From assembly GCA_946632055.1 (NCBI GenBank), contig CAMPAR010000018.1:1-32959 (forward strand): a stretch of 32,959 bases of DNA, in the 5' to 3' direction. The stretch comes from an uncultured Lachnospiraceae bacterium. Its GTDB lineage: Bacteria > Bacillota > Clostridia > Lachnospirales > Lachnospiraceae. The notes under the pieces were generated by a model, which made no database searches, was not told where the DNA came from, and worked only from the letters and a program-made list of their open reading frames with translations. The stretch's first letter is position 1. Each line of letters opens with the position of its first letter. A program made the position numbers and the translations under genes. Of the stretch, positions 8,146 through 16,309 are shown one piece after another.

Positions 8146-9113
8146 AAAGATCACTGAAAACCGCGGCGCTGCTTCTTGCGGTCTGCTTCCTGCTATCATC
8201 CTGCGATCTTCGGATCAACTGGATCCCCGGAAGGCAGATTCTCGCGGCGTCGGAGAATATCGAGCTCAGCGACGCCGAGGTGCGGATTCTTGCGCTTTCC
8301 TGTAAAGCCGAGTTCGAATCCTACTATCTGGAGCTTCTCGGGGGAGATTTCTGGGAAAAGCCGGTTTCCGAGGGAATGAGCTACGAGGACTATGTGCGCG
8401 AGTACTTTGTTTTCCGGGAGTGCCGGGCGCTGATCTATCTGAATGAGCAGGCGATCCGCGACGGACTCACGCTTTCGGACGTGGAGGCGGAAGAGGTGCA
8501 CCGGGCGGCGGAGCGGTGCTTCTCGCGGATGACGGAGGACGAGAAGGCGTATTCGAAGGCCCGCCTCTCCGACATGGAAGCACTGATGAAGCTGTATGCG
8601 CTGGCCCTTGAGGAAATCCGGCTGCTTTCCCCGGGCGAAGTATCCGTGAGCGACGAGGAAAGCCGCGTCGTGGATTTCTCGGTGATTCACGTCGGCTCGG
8701 AGGCGGAAGCGGAGGCCGTGAAGGAGCGCCTGTCGAAGGGAGAAAGCTTCCTTTCCGCGGCCTCGGAATGCACGATCGACGAGAGAATCAGCTATTCCGC
8801 GGCGAAAGGAGAGCTGCTTCCCGAAATCGAGGCGGCGGTCTTCTCCATGCAGAGCGGCGAAACCTCGGACATCATCCGCGCGGAGGACGGCAGCTGCTAC
8901 ATCATCCGCGTCTCGGAGGCCTACAATACGCTCCTTTCGCTGAACAATAAACGGAACATCCGCGCGCTTCGCGCCTTCGACGGCTGGAGCGGCTTTTATG
9001 AGAGCCAGGAGAAGAAGATCACGATCCGGCGGAGCGAAAGCCTCTGGAACGACATCCGTCTGAACGCGGAAGGGGACTATCCGGATTTCGGATTTTTTAC
9101 GGAATTACAATAA
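8142..9113 (+). CDS. Lipoprotein with degenerate PpiC/parvulin-like foldase domain
   Basis: This is probably a surface lipoprotein of the PrsA/SurA kind. The 323-residue protein opens with KR, a hydrophobic stretch and lipobox LSSC (Cys21), so it should be lipid-anchored outside the membrane. A helical SurA-like N-terminal region (about 40-170) is followed by a segment resembling a parvulin peptidyl-prolyl isomerase domain (about 180-265): VIHVGSEAEAEAVKERLSKGESF, then LPEIEAAVFSMQSGETS and GSCYIIRVSEA. The middle of the parvulin domain is short and the usual glycine-rich segment is weak, so isomerase activity is uncertain. A chaperone-only role is possible. The start overlaps the rpe stop by 4 nt. 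It closes the operon, as AT-rich non-coding sequence follows. Confidence 0.75.
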   Translation: MKRSLKTAALLLAVCFLLSSCDLRINWIPGRQILAASENIELSDAEVRILALSCKAEFESYYLELLGGDFWEKPVSEGMSYEDYVREYFVFRECRALIYLNEQAIRDGLTLSDVEAEEVHRAAERCFSRMTEDEKAYSKARLSDMEALMKLYALALEEIRLLSPGEVSVSDEESRVVDFSVIHVGSEAEAEAVKERLSKGESFLSAASECTIDERISYSAAKGELLPEIEAAVFSMQSGETSDIIRAEDGSCYIIRVSEAYNTLLSLNNKRNIRALRAFDGWSGFYESQEKKITIRRSESLWNDIRLNAEGDYPDFGFFTELQ

Positions 9114-9127
9114 TTTCGGTCATTTTT
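9100..9127 (+). terminator. Weak possible terminator after the PpiC-like lipoprotein gene
   Basis: A 7-bp stem with one G-U pair (9100-9106 with 9112-9118, 5-nt loop) is followed after four bases by five T (9123-9127). It overlaps the TAA at 9111-9113. The stem is AT-rich and weak, so read-through or incomplete termination is likely. A new promoter lies just downstream. Confidence 0.25.
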
Positions 9128-9138
9128 GAAATTTATAC

Positions 9139-9167
9139 TTGTAAAATAGTTTAAAATTCTGTAAAAT
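9139..9167 (+). promoter_or_regulatory. Sigma-A-type promoter for comEA and the following two-component genes
   Basis: TTGTAA (9139-9144) and TAAAAT (9162-9167) are separated by exactly 17 nt in the only AT-rich non-coding patch of the first half of the window. The expected start is near 9174, only about 8 nt before the first possible comEA ATG. Consensus match only. Confidence 0.6.
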
Positions 9168-9181
9168 AATCTCAATATCTG

Positions 9182-9817
9182 ATGGCGTATCCGGAAAACA
9201 CCGTCCTGGATATGAAAAGAACAACGAAAAGAGCCCTGACGGCAGCGATTCTCGCGGCCGTGTTCGGGGTGATGTTTCTGTTAAAACGGCAGGTACAGAC
9301 GCCGGGAAGCGAAGAACCTCGGATAATCGGAGAAGAAGCTTCTTACGGCGCTTCGGAAGAAGGGCAGGAAGAGACGGAAAGCGCGTCGGAATCCGCCAAA
9401 AGCGAGCCCGTGCTTGTCGTCTATGTGTCCGGCGCCGTGAAGGATCCCGGGGTCTATGAGCTGACGCCCGGAAGCCGCGTCAGGGACGCGCTGCTTCTGG
9501 CGGGCGGATTTACCGGGAAGGCGGAGGAAAACCTGGTGAATCTCGCGGAGACCGTGACGGACGGAGAGATGATCTTCTTTCCGGAGCGCGGGGCGCAAGG
9601 CGGCCCGGAGGCCGTGCTTTCCGACGGACGCGTGAGCCTGAATTCAGCGACTCTCGAGGACCTGATGACGCTTCCCGGAATCGGGGAAGCGAAGGCTTCG
9701 GCGATTCTGGAATATCGGGAAGCGCACGGAAGCTTTCAGGAGATCGGAGAGCTTCTTCAGGTGTCCGGCATCGGCGAAAGCCTGTTTGAACGATTGAAAG
9801 ATAAAGTGAAACTATAG
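9182..9817 (+). CDS. comEA: DNA-uptake protein ComEA (SLBB + helix-hairpin-helix)
   Basis: ComEA is a membrane-anchored double-stranded DNA receptor that passes DNA to the ComEC channel. The protein has 211 residues if started at 9182. Domains are a membrane anchor (about 17-35), an acidic linker, an SLBB domain (VVYVSGAVKDPGVYEL to AGGFT, about 78-110), and tandem helix-hairpin-helix motifs at the C-terminus (LNSATLEDLMTLPGIGEAKA and LLQVSGIGESLFERL). The start is uncertain. Neither the ATG at 9182 nor the ATG at 9212 (MKRTTKRAL) has a clear ribosome site. The predicted transcript start near 9174 leaves about 8 nt before the first and 38 nt before the second, and 9212 gives the more usual N-terminus. 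comEC lies four genes downstream. Confidence 0.9.
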   Translation: MAYPENTVLDMKRTTKRALTAAILAAVFGVMFLLKRQVQTPGSEEPRIIGEEASYGASEEGQEETESASESAKSEPVLVVYVSGAVKDPGVYELTPGSRVRDALLLAGGFTGKAEENLVNLAETVTDGEMIFFPERGAQGGPEAVLSDGRVSLNSATLEDLMTLPGIGEAKASAILEYREAHGSFQEIGELLQVSGIGESLFERLKDKVKL

Positions 9818-9825
9818 AGGGCAGT

Positions 9826-10524
9826 ATGGCAAAGATTTTGGTGGTCGACGACGAGAAGCTGATTGTGAAGGGAATCCGTTTTTCCCTGATGCAGGAGCAG
9901 TGGGAGGTCGATACGGCTTATGACGGCGAGGAAGCGCTTGAAATGGCAAAGAAGACGGAATACGACACCGTGCTTCTGGACATCATGCTTCCGAAAATGA
10001 GCGGACTCGAGGTCTGCCAGCAGATCCGGGAATTCAGCAATATGCCGATCATTATGCTGACGGCGAAGTCGGAAGATATGGATAAAATCATGGGTCTCGA
10101 ATACGGAGCCGATGACTATATCACGAAGCCCTTCAATATTCTGGAGGTGAAGGCCCGCATGAAGGCCATCATGCGCCGCAGCCATAAAAAGAGCAGCGAC
10201 GCGCCGAAGGAAAATATCTTTGTTTCCGGGGATCTGAAGCTGGATACGGAGAACGAACGCGTCTTCATCCGCAACCGGGAAGTGAATGTGACCGCCAAGG
10301 AATTCGACGTGCTGCACCTTCTGGCCACCAATCCGAACAAGGTGTACAGCCGGGAGAAGCTGCTGACCATGGTCTGGGGCTCGGATTATCCGGGTGACGC
10401 GAGAACCGTGGACGTGCATATCCGCCGCCTCCGTGAGAAGATCGAGGACAACCCCAGCGTGCCGAAATATGTTCAGACCAAATGGGGCGTAGGCTATTTC
10501 TTTAAGAACGATGAAACTGTTTAA
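9826..10524 (+). CDS. OmpR/PhoB-family response regulator
   Basis: This is a DNA-binding response regulator acting with the histidine kinase encoded next. Its 232 residues comprise a receiver domain (1-120) with acidic pocket Asp8/Asp9, phosphoacceptor Asp52 (LLDIMLPKMSG), Thr at MLTAKSE and Lys in ITKPFN. A winged-helix output domain (about 135-230) follows, with REVNVTAKEFDVLHLLA and DARTVDVHIRRLREKIE. It resembles the WalR/MtrA branch, but the targets cannot be read from sequence. It starts 8 nt after comEA and overlaps the kinase gene by 14 nt. Its place between comEA and comEC makes control of DNA uptake or envelope genes plausible, which is inference. Confidence 0.93.
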   Translation: MAKILVVDDEKLIVKGIRFSLMQEQWEVDTAYDGEEALEMAKKTEYDTVLLDIMLPKMSGLEVCQQIREFSNMPIIMLTAKSEDMDKIMGLEYGADDYITKPFNILEVKARMKAIMRRSHKKSSDAPKENIFVSGDLKLDTENERVFIRNREVNVTAKEFDVLHLLATNPNKVYSREKLLTMVWGSDYPGDARTVDVHIRRLREKIEDNPSVPKYVQTKWGVGYFFKNDETV

Positions 10525-11947
10525 GTCTCTGAGAATCCGGATCATCGCATTCGCGCTTGCCGCCGGGATTCTGCCGATCGCGGTCATCCACCTTCTCGTG
10601 GTGTCGACCTACGAATCCAGGCTGATCGAGCAGCGCAGAATCGACATCCTGCAGCGTCTCAGCGTTATCGCGCGTCAGCTCGGCGACGAGGAAACCCTTG
10701 CCGAAAGCCTGACGCCGGAAAAGACGGAGACGCTGAACTGGTATGCCGACGCGTACGGCGGAAGAGTGCTTGCAATTGACGAGAACTGCCGGATCATTCA
10801 CGATACCTATCACATGGACCAGAACCGGGTCTGTGTTTCCGATGCCGTTTTCTCGGCGCTTTCAGGCAGTGATTATCAGAATTATCGTTCCGGAGAGGAT
10901 CTCCTCGAATTTGTGCTTCCGGTTTATCTGGAGGGCGCTGCCGAGGGAACCGTCACCGGAGCGCTTGTCATGTCCTCGGATACCAGCTGGATCCGGGGCA
11001 GCGTGCGTTCTGTGGCGAACGGCATGCTGCTTGCGGAGGGCATCATCCTGATTCTCCTGATTCTCGGGGTGGTTTATGTGTCCTACCTTCTGGTTCGGCC
11101 CGTCAAGGCCGTCTCCGACGAGATCGACCGCCTGAACGAGGGCAATTTCAATGTGGAGCTCGGAGAACTGAAGTCCTACAGCGAAATCGACACGATCATG
11201 AAAAACGCGGAGCAGATGGTCGACCACTACCGGGATCTTGAGGAATCGCAGGAGCTTTTCGTCAGCAACGTCTCGCATGAGCTTCGGACGCCGATGACCT
11301 CGATCCGGGTGCTCGCGGATTCGATGAAAGGGCAGGACAATATTCCGGAGGCGATGTACCAGGAAATTCTGGAGGATATTTCGAACGAAGTGGAGCGGGA
11401 GTCCACGATCATCGACGACCTGCTTTCGATGGTGCGCCTCGGAAAAGGCTCGGACAGCATGAATATTTCCACGGTCAATATCAATGACTTTATCCTGGAT
11501 ATGCTGCGCCGCATCCGCCCGATCGCCGAGGAAAAGAAGGTGGAGCTGATTTACGAGAGCTTCCGTCAGGTTTCGGCGGACGTCGACGAGCCGAAGCTCT
11601 CGCAGGCAGTGACCAATCTGATCGAGAACGCGGTCAAGTACAACAAGCCCGGCGGTTTTGTCAAGGTCAGCATCGACGCCGACCATGAGTACTTCTATCT
11701 GAAGGTGGCGGACAACGGCATCGGCATCCCGGACGACGCGCTGGAGCACGTCTTTGAGCGCTTCTACCGGGTGGATAAGGCAAGATCCCGGGAGACCGGC
11801 GGCACCGGCCTCGGGCTTTCCATCGCGCGCGCGATTATTCTGCAGCACTACGGCGTCATCAAGGCCGAAAGCGAGGTGGATCAGGGGACGACCTTTACCG
11901 TCCGGATTCCGCTGAAGCATGTGAGGGATACGGGAGGAAGAGGATGA
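10511..11947 (+). CDS. Membrane sensor histidine kinase (HAMP, HisKA, HATPase)
   Basis: This 478-residue sensor kinase pairs with the preceding regulator. A first membrane helix lies near residues 13-33, an extracellular sensor region of about 140 residues follows, and a second helix sits near 175-198, leading into a HAMP linker (RPVKAVSDEIDRLNEGNF). The H-box is NVSHELRTPMTS with His256 as the phosphorylated residue. The ATPase domain shows the N-box NLIENAVKYN, G1 DNGIGIP, F-box FERFYRVDKARS and G2 GTGLGLSIA. All catalytic motifs are intact. The ATG at 10511 lies inside the regulator gene without a visible Shine-Dalgarno, suggesting coupled translation. The signal sensed is unknown. Confidence 0.94.
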   Translation: MKLFKSLRIRIIAFALAAGILPIAVIHLLVVSTYESRLIEQRRIDILQRLSVIARQLGDEETLAESLTPEKTETLNWYADAYGGRVLAIDENCRIIHDTYHMDQNRVCVSDAVFSALSGSDYQNYRSGEDLLEFVLPVYLEGAAEGTVTGALVMSSDTSWIRGSVRSVANGMLLAEGIILILLILGVVYVSYLLVRPVKAVSDEIDRLNEGNFNVELGELKSYSEIDTIMKNAEQMVDHYRDLEESQELFVSNVSHELRTPMTSIRVLADSMKGQDNIPEAMYQEILEDISNEVERESTIIDDLLSMVRLGKGSDSMNISTVNINDFILDMLRRIRPIAEEKKVELIYESFRQVSADVDEPKLSQAVTNLIENAVKYNKPGGFVKVSIDADHEYFYLKVADNGIGIPDDALEHVFERFYRVDKARSRETGGTGLGLSIARAIILQHYGVIKAESEVDQGTTFTVRIPLKHVRDTGGRG

Positions 11948-12909
11948 TGGAAAAGAGCTGTACATTTTTCGCGCTGCTTTCTCTTGCCCTGGTTTTCCTG
12001 CTTTCCGGCTGCCGCGCGAACAGCCCCGCGCCGGAATCCGAAGACAAATTCTATGTGTACTACCGGGAGCTTGGGAAAACGGAGCTTTTTCCGGTGGAAG
12101 CGGTGCTGAACAGCGATATTGACAAGGACAACATGGTCTGGTCGATCTACTCCCATATGGCGGGCGGCGGCGACGAGGCCAGCTATTCCAGCGCGGTTCC
12201 GAAGAGTGCGGAGCTTCGGGATTATCGGGTGGAAGAGGGCAATCTGATCCTGAACTTCAGCTCGGAATATACGAAGCTTGAGAAAAGCGAGGAGCTGATT
12301 TTCCGCGCGGCGCTTGTCAGGACCTTTACGCAGCTTCCGGATATTTCCACGGTGGAAATCCGCGTGGAGGGGCAGCCGCTCGTGATCGGCGACACCCTGG
12401 TCGTCGGACCGCAGCGCGGCACGGATTTTGTGGATATCATCGGGAACGGCCTGAGCGCCTATACGCGTACGGAAGTGACCCTGTACTTTTCCGACGAGAC
12501 CGGCACGAAGCTTGTCCCGAGAAAGAGAATCATGACTTACAGCAACGCGAGCTCCCTGGAGTCCCAGCTCATGAGTTCCCTGATCGCGGGACCTGACGCG
12601 GAGGATGACGGCGCCTTCCGGACGCTTCCGGTCAGCGTGCGCTGCCTGTCGGTCAGTACGGTTTCCGGCGTCTGTTATGTGAATCTGTCGGATACGATGC
12701 TTTCGGAAGCAACCGGCGTATCGCCGGATGTCTGCATCTATTCGATCGTGGATTCCCTGACGGAGATTCCGGGGATCAGCAGCGTGCAGATTTCGATTAA
12801 CGGCAGCTCAAACCTGATCTTTATGGACCGGATCGATCTGAAGGAAAGCCTGAAGCAGAATCTGGACCTGATTATGAACGTAGAGGAAACAACGAAAGAG
12901 GAGGAGTAA
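11944..12909 (+). CDS. Lipoprotein with two GerMN domains
   Basis: This 321-residue secreted lipoprotein has a hydrophobic signal and lipobox LSGC (Cys23). Two GerMN-type domains follow. The first (about 35-150) has LRDYRVEEGNLILNFSSEYTKL and LPDISTVEIRVEGQPL. The second (about 175-305) has VTLYFSDETGTKLVP, VSTVSGVCYVNLSD and IPGISSVQISING. GerMN domains occur in the spore-germination protein GerM and the actinobacterial lipoprotein LpqB. The gene overlaps the kinase stop (ATGATG, so 11944 or 11947 could start it). The trio regulator-kinase-GerMN lipoprotein is the same layout as mtrA-mtrB-lpqB of Actinobacteria, suggesting the lipoprotein modulates the kinase. That role is inference. Confidence 0.85.
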   Translation: MMEKSCTFFALLSLALVFLLSGCRANSPAPESEDKFYVYYRELGKTELFPVEAVLNSDIDKDNMVWSIYSHMAGGGDEASYSSAVPKSAELRDYRVEEGNLILNFSSEYTKLEKSEELIFRAALVRTFTQLPDISTVEIRVEGQPLVIGDTLVVGPQRGTDFVDIIGNGLSAYTRTEVTLYFSDETGTKLVPRKRIMTYSNASSLESQLMSSLIAGPDAEDDGAFRTLPVSVRCLSVSTVSGVCYVNLSDTMLSEATGVSPDVCIYSIVDSLTEIPGISSVQISINGSSNLIFMDRIDLKESLKQNLDLIMNVEETTKEEE

Positions 12910-12914
12910 ATTCA

Positions 12915-15194
12915 TTGAGACGCCCGTGCTGTATGGTGCTGGCGGTTCTGGTGATTCTGATATTGTGTTTGAGCGGGAGGAAGGAAAGCCGGCTGTATGA
13001 TCTGTGGCTTTCGCCTCCCGATCTTCGTCTTTTCCTGGAAAACAGCGGGAGAGAGGAGATCCTTTCGGAGGCGGAAGGCGTCCTCGTGGAGATCCGCGAG
13101 CGGCAGGACGGGAGGACCTTTCTTGTGCGTACCGCGAAGAAGGACCTCGGCCTCGTGCGGGTCTTTACGGAGGATACGGCTTCTTCGGAGCCGCCGATCG
13201 GGAGCCGGCTTCGGATCCGGGGGAGGATCTTCCTCGCCCGCACGGCGACGAATCCCGGGGAGTTTGACCTTCGAGGCTTTTATGATTCCGAGAACTGTTT
13301 TCTCGTGATGCGGGAGGCCTCCTATGAGCTGCTTGAACCGCCCGTATTTCCTCTCGCGGACGCGGTGTACCGCCTCCGAAAAACCCTGTATGCGGGCATG
13401 ACGGAGGCGCTCTCTAAGGAGGACGCGTCGTTTCTTGCGGCCTTCCTTCTCGGGATCCGGGACGACGAATTCGAGACCCTTTCGGCGGATTTTCAGGACG
13501 TCCTGATGCTCCGGGTGCTTCTGCAGTCCGGCTTCCATCTGACGCTCTTCGCGGGCGTCCTCGAGCGGCTTCTGAAAAAGCTGATGCATCGTCCGCTTCT
13601 TCGGGCATTTCTGATCCTGTTCCCCTGCCTTTTCTACACGGCGCTCGGCGGCTTCCGGGTCTCTTTTATCCGGGCGCTCCTTGTCTGCGGCTACCGGCTT
13701 TTTGCGCCGGTATGTAAAAGAAAGGCGGATCTTCTGTCCGGGGCTTCCCTCGCGCTTGCCCTTCTTCTTATCGCGCGGCCTCGCCTGCTTTTCCAGTCTT
13801 CGTTTCTGTATCTTTTCGCGGTCCTTGCGGCATTCTATATCGCTGTCCCCCTGCACCGGGAATTCTTCCGGCCGCTGTCCGGAAGGATGGGCTTCCTCCT
13901 GCGTCTTTCGGTACTTCAGGCCTTCCTCACGCCGGTCCAGATCTGCACCGACTATACGGCCTCCCTGTACGCGCCCCTTATCAGTCTGATCCTGATGCCG
14001 CTCGCGGGGCTCGTTCTTTCGACGGGCTTTCCCGCTGCCTTTCTCTATGGCTTTTCCGGCTCGGTTTCCGCGGAATTCCTTTCCGAAGCGATGCAGAAGG
14101 CAGGCCTGGGGCTCTTCGGCACCGGACATTATGTGCTGCGGTTTTACCGCCTGGTGCAGGAGGGACTGCGAAGCCTCCCGGGTTCCTTTATTTCCTGCGG
14201 AAAGCCTCCCGCGGCGGCCGTAATCGCCTGCTGCGTGCTTCTCCTTCTTCCGTCCGCGGTCTCCGCCGTCCTGATCCTCGTGAACCGCTTCCGGGAGGAA
14301 GAGAAGGAGCTGAGGCCGGGAAAACACGGCGCCGTTCTTCTTATCGCCGGCTACTTCCTGATATTTCTTCTGGAGATCAGCTTTCTCCATGCCCCGAAGC
14401 TGAAGGAGGGAGAACTCCGGATCCTGATGCTGGACGTGGGGCAGGGCGATTGCTTCCTCATCTCATCCCGGGAGGAAAATGTGCTGATCGACTGCGGGAG
14501 CTCCTCGCGGGAGGAGGTCGGGTCGGAGGTCCTGATTCCGGCGCTGAAATACTATGGCATAGACCGGCTGGACAGCGTCGTTCTGACGCACGGAGATCTT
14601 GACCATGTGAACGGAATCCCGGCGCTTCTTGACGCCGAACGGATTCATACGGTGCGCCTGATTCTCGGAAACGCCGGAAAGAAGGAGGAGTACGAAGAGC
14701 TGCTGTCGTCGCATTCCGACATTCCGCCCATTCTGTATGTTCACCGGGGCATGCGTTTTGAGGAAGGCTTTCTGCAGTTCGACTGCCTGGCGCCGCTCCC
14801 GGACTCCCGGGCTTCCGGAAACGACGCCTCCGTCGTGCTGCTCCTTTCGGCGGGCGGATACCGGGCGCTCTTTACCGGTGATATTTCCGCGGAGACGGAA
14901 GAATCGCTCATACCCGTTGGACCTGTCGATTTCCTGAAGGCCGCGCATCACGGCTCGGAATATTCCTCCTCGGAGGCCTTACTTACAGACCTTCAGGCAC
15001 GGACCGTCTGGATCAGCTGCGGACGGAATAACAGCTACGGACATCCGGGAAAGGGGATGCTGGAGAGAAGCCGGGCACGGAACATGGAGATTCATATCAC
15101 GGCAGAAGAGGGGGCGGTCTCTCTTCGCGTGATTCCGGGAGAAGTACCGGAAATCCGCTCCTTTACGGTTGAAAAACGGAAAAGCTTATGGTAA
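12915..15194 (+). CDS. comEC: DNA internalization channel protein ComEC/Rec2
   Basis: ComEC forms the membrane channel that brings single-stranded DNA into the cell during transformation. The 759 residues show a short N-terminal membrane helix and soluble OB-like DUF4131 region (about 1-130). The multi-helix Competence domain follows (about 155-480; see LLQSGFHLTLFAGVLERLL and ALGGFRVSFIRALLV). A C-terminal metallo-beta-lactamase-like domain (about 500-750) has MLDVGQGDCFLI, LTHGDLDHVNG (His559, Asp561, Asp563, His564), LFTGDI and AAHHGSEYSSS. The metal-site motifs look intact. The start is TTG at 12915, chosen because AGGAGG lies at 12899-12904 with 10-nt spacing. Later ATGs would cut the first helix. 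With comEA nearby, a competence system is likely. Confidence 0.93.
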   Translation: MRRPCCMVLAVLVILILCLSGRKESRLYDLWLSPPDLRLFLENSGREEILSEAEGVLVEIRERQDGRTFLVRTAKKDLGLVRVFTEDTASSEPPIGSRLRIRGRIFLARTATNPGEFDLRGFYDSENCFLVMREASYELLEPPVFPLADAVYRLRKTLYAGMTEALSKEDASFLAAFLLGIRDDEFETLSADFQDVLMLRVLLQSGFHLTLFAGVLERLLKKLMHRPLLRAFLILFPCLFYTALGGFRVSFIRALLVCGYRLFAPVCKRKADLLSGASLALALLLIARPRLLFQSSFLYLFAVLAAFYIAVPLHREFFRPLSGRMGFLLRLSVLQAFLTPVQICTDYTASLYAPLISLILMPLAGLVLSTGFPAAFLYGFSGSVSAEFLSEAMQKAGLGLFGTGHYVLRFYRLVQEGLRSLPGSFISCGKPPAAAVIACCVLLLLPSAVSAVLILVNRFREEEKELRPGKHGAVLLIAGYFLIFLLEISFLHAPKLKEGELRILMLDVGQGDCFLISSREENVLIDCGSSSREEVGSEVLIPALKYYGIDRLDSVVLTHGDLDHVNGIPALLDAERIHTVRLILGNAGKKEEYEELLSSHSDIPPILYVHRGMRFEEGFLQFDCLAPLPDSRASGNDASVVLLLSAGGYRALFTGDISAETEESLIPVGPVDFLKAAHHGSEYSSSEALLTDLQARTVWISCGRNNSYGHPGKGMLERSRARNMEIHITAEEGAVSLRVIPGEVPEIRSFTVEKRKSLW

Positions 15195-15197
15195 AAT
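15169..15197 (+). promoter_or_regulatory. Extended -10 promoter overlapping the comEC stop, probably for holA
   Basis: TTGAAA (15169-15174) and TAAAAT (15192-15197) are exactly 17 nt apart, with TG one base before the -10 (TGGTAAAAT). The -10 box contains the comEC stop codon. The expected transcript start near 15204 is only about 4 nt before the holA ATG. This is one of the closest consensus matches in the window. Confidence 0.65.
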
Positions 15198-15207
15198 CAT
15201 TCTCACG

Positions 15208-16182
15208 ATGAAAAGGCTGAATCAGGACATCAAAAATCACAGCTTTGCGGCGGTTTATCTGCTGTACGGAGACGAAGACTACCTCTGTACCCAGTACAAA
15301 AACCGCCTCTTTCTCGCGGCTTCCGGCGGGGACGGAATGAACTCCATGGTAAAGAGCGGGAAGGATCCGGAGCTCGCGCCCTTAAGAGATTTTACGGATA
15401 CCCTGCCTTTCTTCGCCGAAAGAAGAGTCCTGCTTCTCGAGGATACCGGGCTCTTCAAGCACTCCGCGGAGGGGTACGACGCGTGGATCGAGAGCCTTCC
15501 CGATACCGCCTGCGTGATCTTTTCCGAGAAGGAAGTGGATAAGAGAAACCGGCTTTACAAGGCGGTGATCCGGAAGGGCTACGCGGCCGAACTGAACCGC
15601 CCGGACGAACGGATGCTCGAGGACTGGATCTTAAGGAGAATCGGTCAGCAGCATCTTTCCGTGGCGAAGGAGGCCTTCCGGCGCTTTCTCGAGATCTGCG
15701 AACCCGATATGCAGAGTATCGACAACGAGCTGCAGAAGCTGTGCGGCTACTGCGCCGAAAAGGGCACGATCGAGCCGGAGGACGTCGATACGGTGGTGAC
15801 GAGGAGCCTGACGAACCGGATCTTCATCCTGATTGAAAAGGTGACGGCCGGGAAAAGGGTGGAGTCGCTCGACCTCTATTATGAGCTGCTGTCGCTTCGG
15901 GAGCCGCCGATGCGGATTCTCTACCTGATTCTCAGGCAGCTGAACCAGATGCTTGAAGTGCTGGAGCTGCAGCGCGAGGGGCTGAACCGGAACGCGATCG
16001 CGGACACGATGAAGCTGAGGCCCTTTATCGCCGGAAAACTGATGGATCAGGCGCGGCAATTCCGCCTGTCCGATTTGCAGCGCTATATTCGGGAGGCACT
16101 CGAACTGGAGGAAGCCGTGAAGTCCGGCGATCTGCAGGAAAACATGTCGGTGGAGCTTCTGATCCTCAGCATGACCGGCTGA
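15208..16182 (+). CDS. holA: DNA polymerase III subunit delta
   Basis: The delta subunit of the clamp loader opens the beta sliding clamp at primed sites. From the ATG at 15208 the protein has 324 residues, close to the family norm. It opens with the typical MKRLNQDIKNHSFAAVYLLYGDEDYL-type N-terminus, followed by VLLLEDTGLF, CVIFSEKEVDKRNRLYK and the helical C-terminal collar domain (LILRQLNQMLEVLELQREG). A longer reading from the TTG at 15169 adds 13 residues with no family match. There is no visible Shine-Dalgarno before 15208, and the predicted transcript starts almost at the ATG. comEC-holA is a common Firmicutes pair. The rpsT gene often found next is absent here. Confidence 0.92.
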   Translation: MKRLNQDIKNHSFAAVYLLYGDEDYLCTQYKNRLFLAASGGDGMNSMVKSGKDPELAPLRDFTDTLPFFAERRVLLLEDTGLFKHSAEGYDAWIESLPDTACVIFSEKEVDKRNRLYKAVIRKGYAAELNRPDERMLEDWILRRIGQQHLSVAKEAFRRFLEICEPDMQSIDNELQKLCGYCAEKGTIEPEDVDTVVTRSLTNRIFILIEKVTAGKRVESLDLYYELLSLREPPMRILYLILRQLNQMLEVLELQREGLNRNAIADTMKLRPFIAGKLMDQARQFRLSDLQRYIREALELEEAVKSGDLQENMSVELLILSMTG

Positions 16183-16245
16183 GCGCGGTTTTTACCGGAG
16201 AGTCTCTCTTTTTGTCGTTTTTTTGTGGCAAGAGAGCAGAGATTG

Positions 16246-16254
16246 TGTTATAAT
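16246..16254 (+). promoter_or_regulatory. Extended -10 promoter upstream of the Mur ligase gene
   Basis: TGTTATAAT at 16246-16254 is a perfect extended -10 element. No good -35 lies at 16-18 nt; TTGTGG at 16223-16228 would need a 20-nt spacer. The expected start near 16261 gives a leader of about 49 nt before the ATG at 16310. Several T-runs between 16206 and 16224 after holA may include a weak terminator, but no convincing stem was found. Confidence 0.55.
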
Positions 16255-16309
16255 ATTTATTCGGCGCGGAGCAAGCGCTTTAATCTTTAGATCAATCACA
16301 GGTACTGAT

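Noticed and set aside
9786-9818. Possible promoter just before the response regulator (TTGAAC or TTGAAA with TATAGA)
   Set aside because: Spacers of 21 or 13 nt are outside the workable range, and the gene is only 8 nt after comEA.
12912-14390. Long minus-strand open frame opposite comEC (492 codons)
   Set aside because: Antisense to intact ComEC, highly charged with no domain. It is a by-product of GC-rich codon use.
16183-16228. Possible terminator after holA (T-runs and GAGAG/CTCTC)
   Set aside because: The stem would have no room for a loop and the CGGT/ACCG stem is only four pairs, so it cannot be supported.
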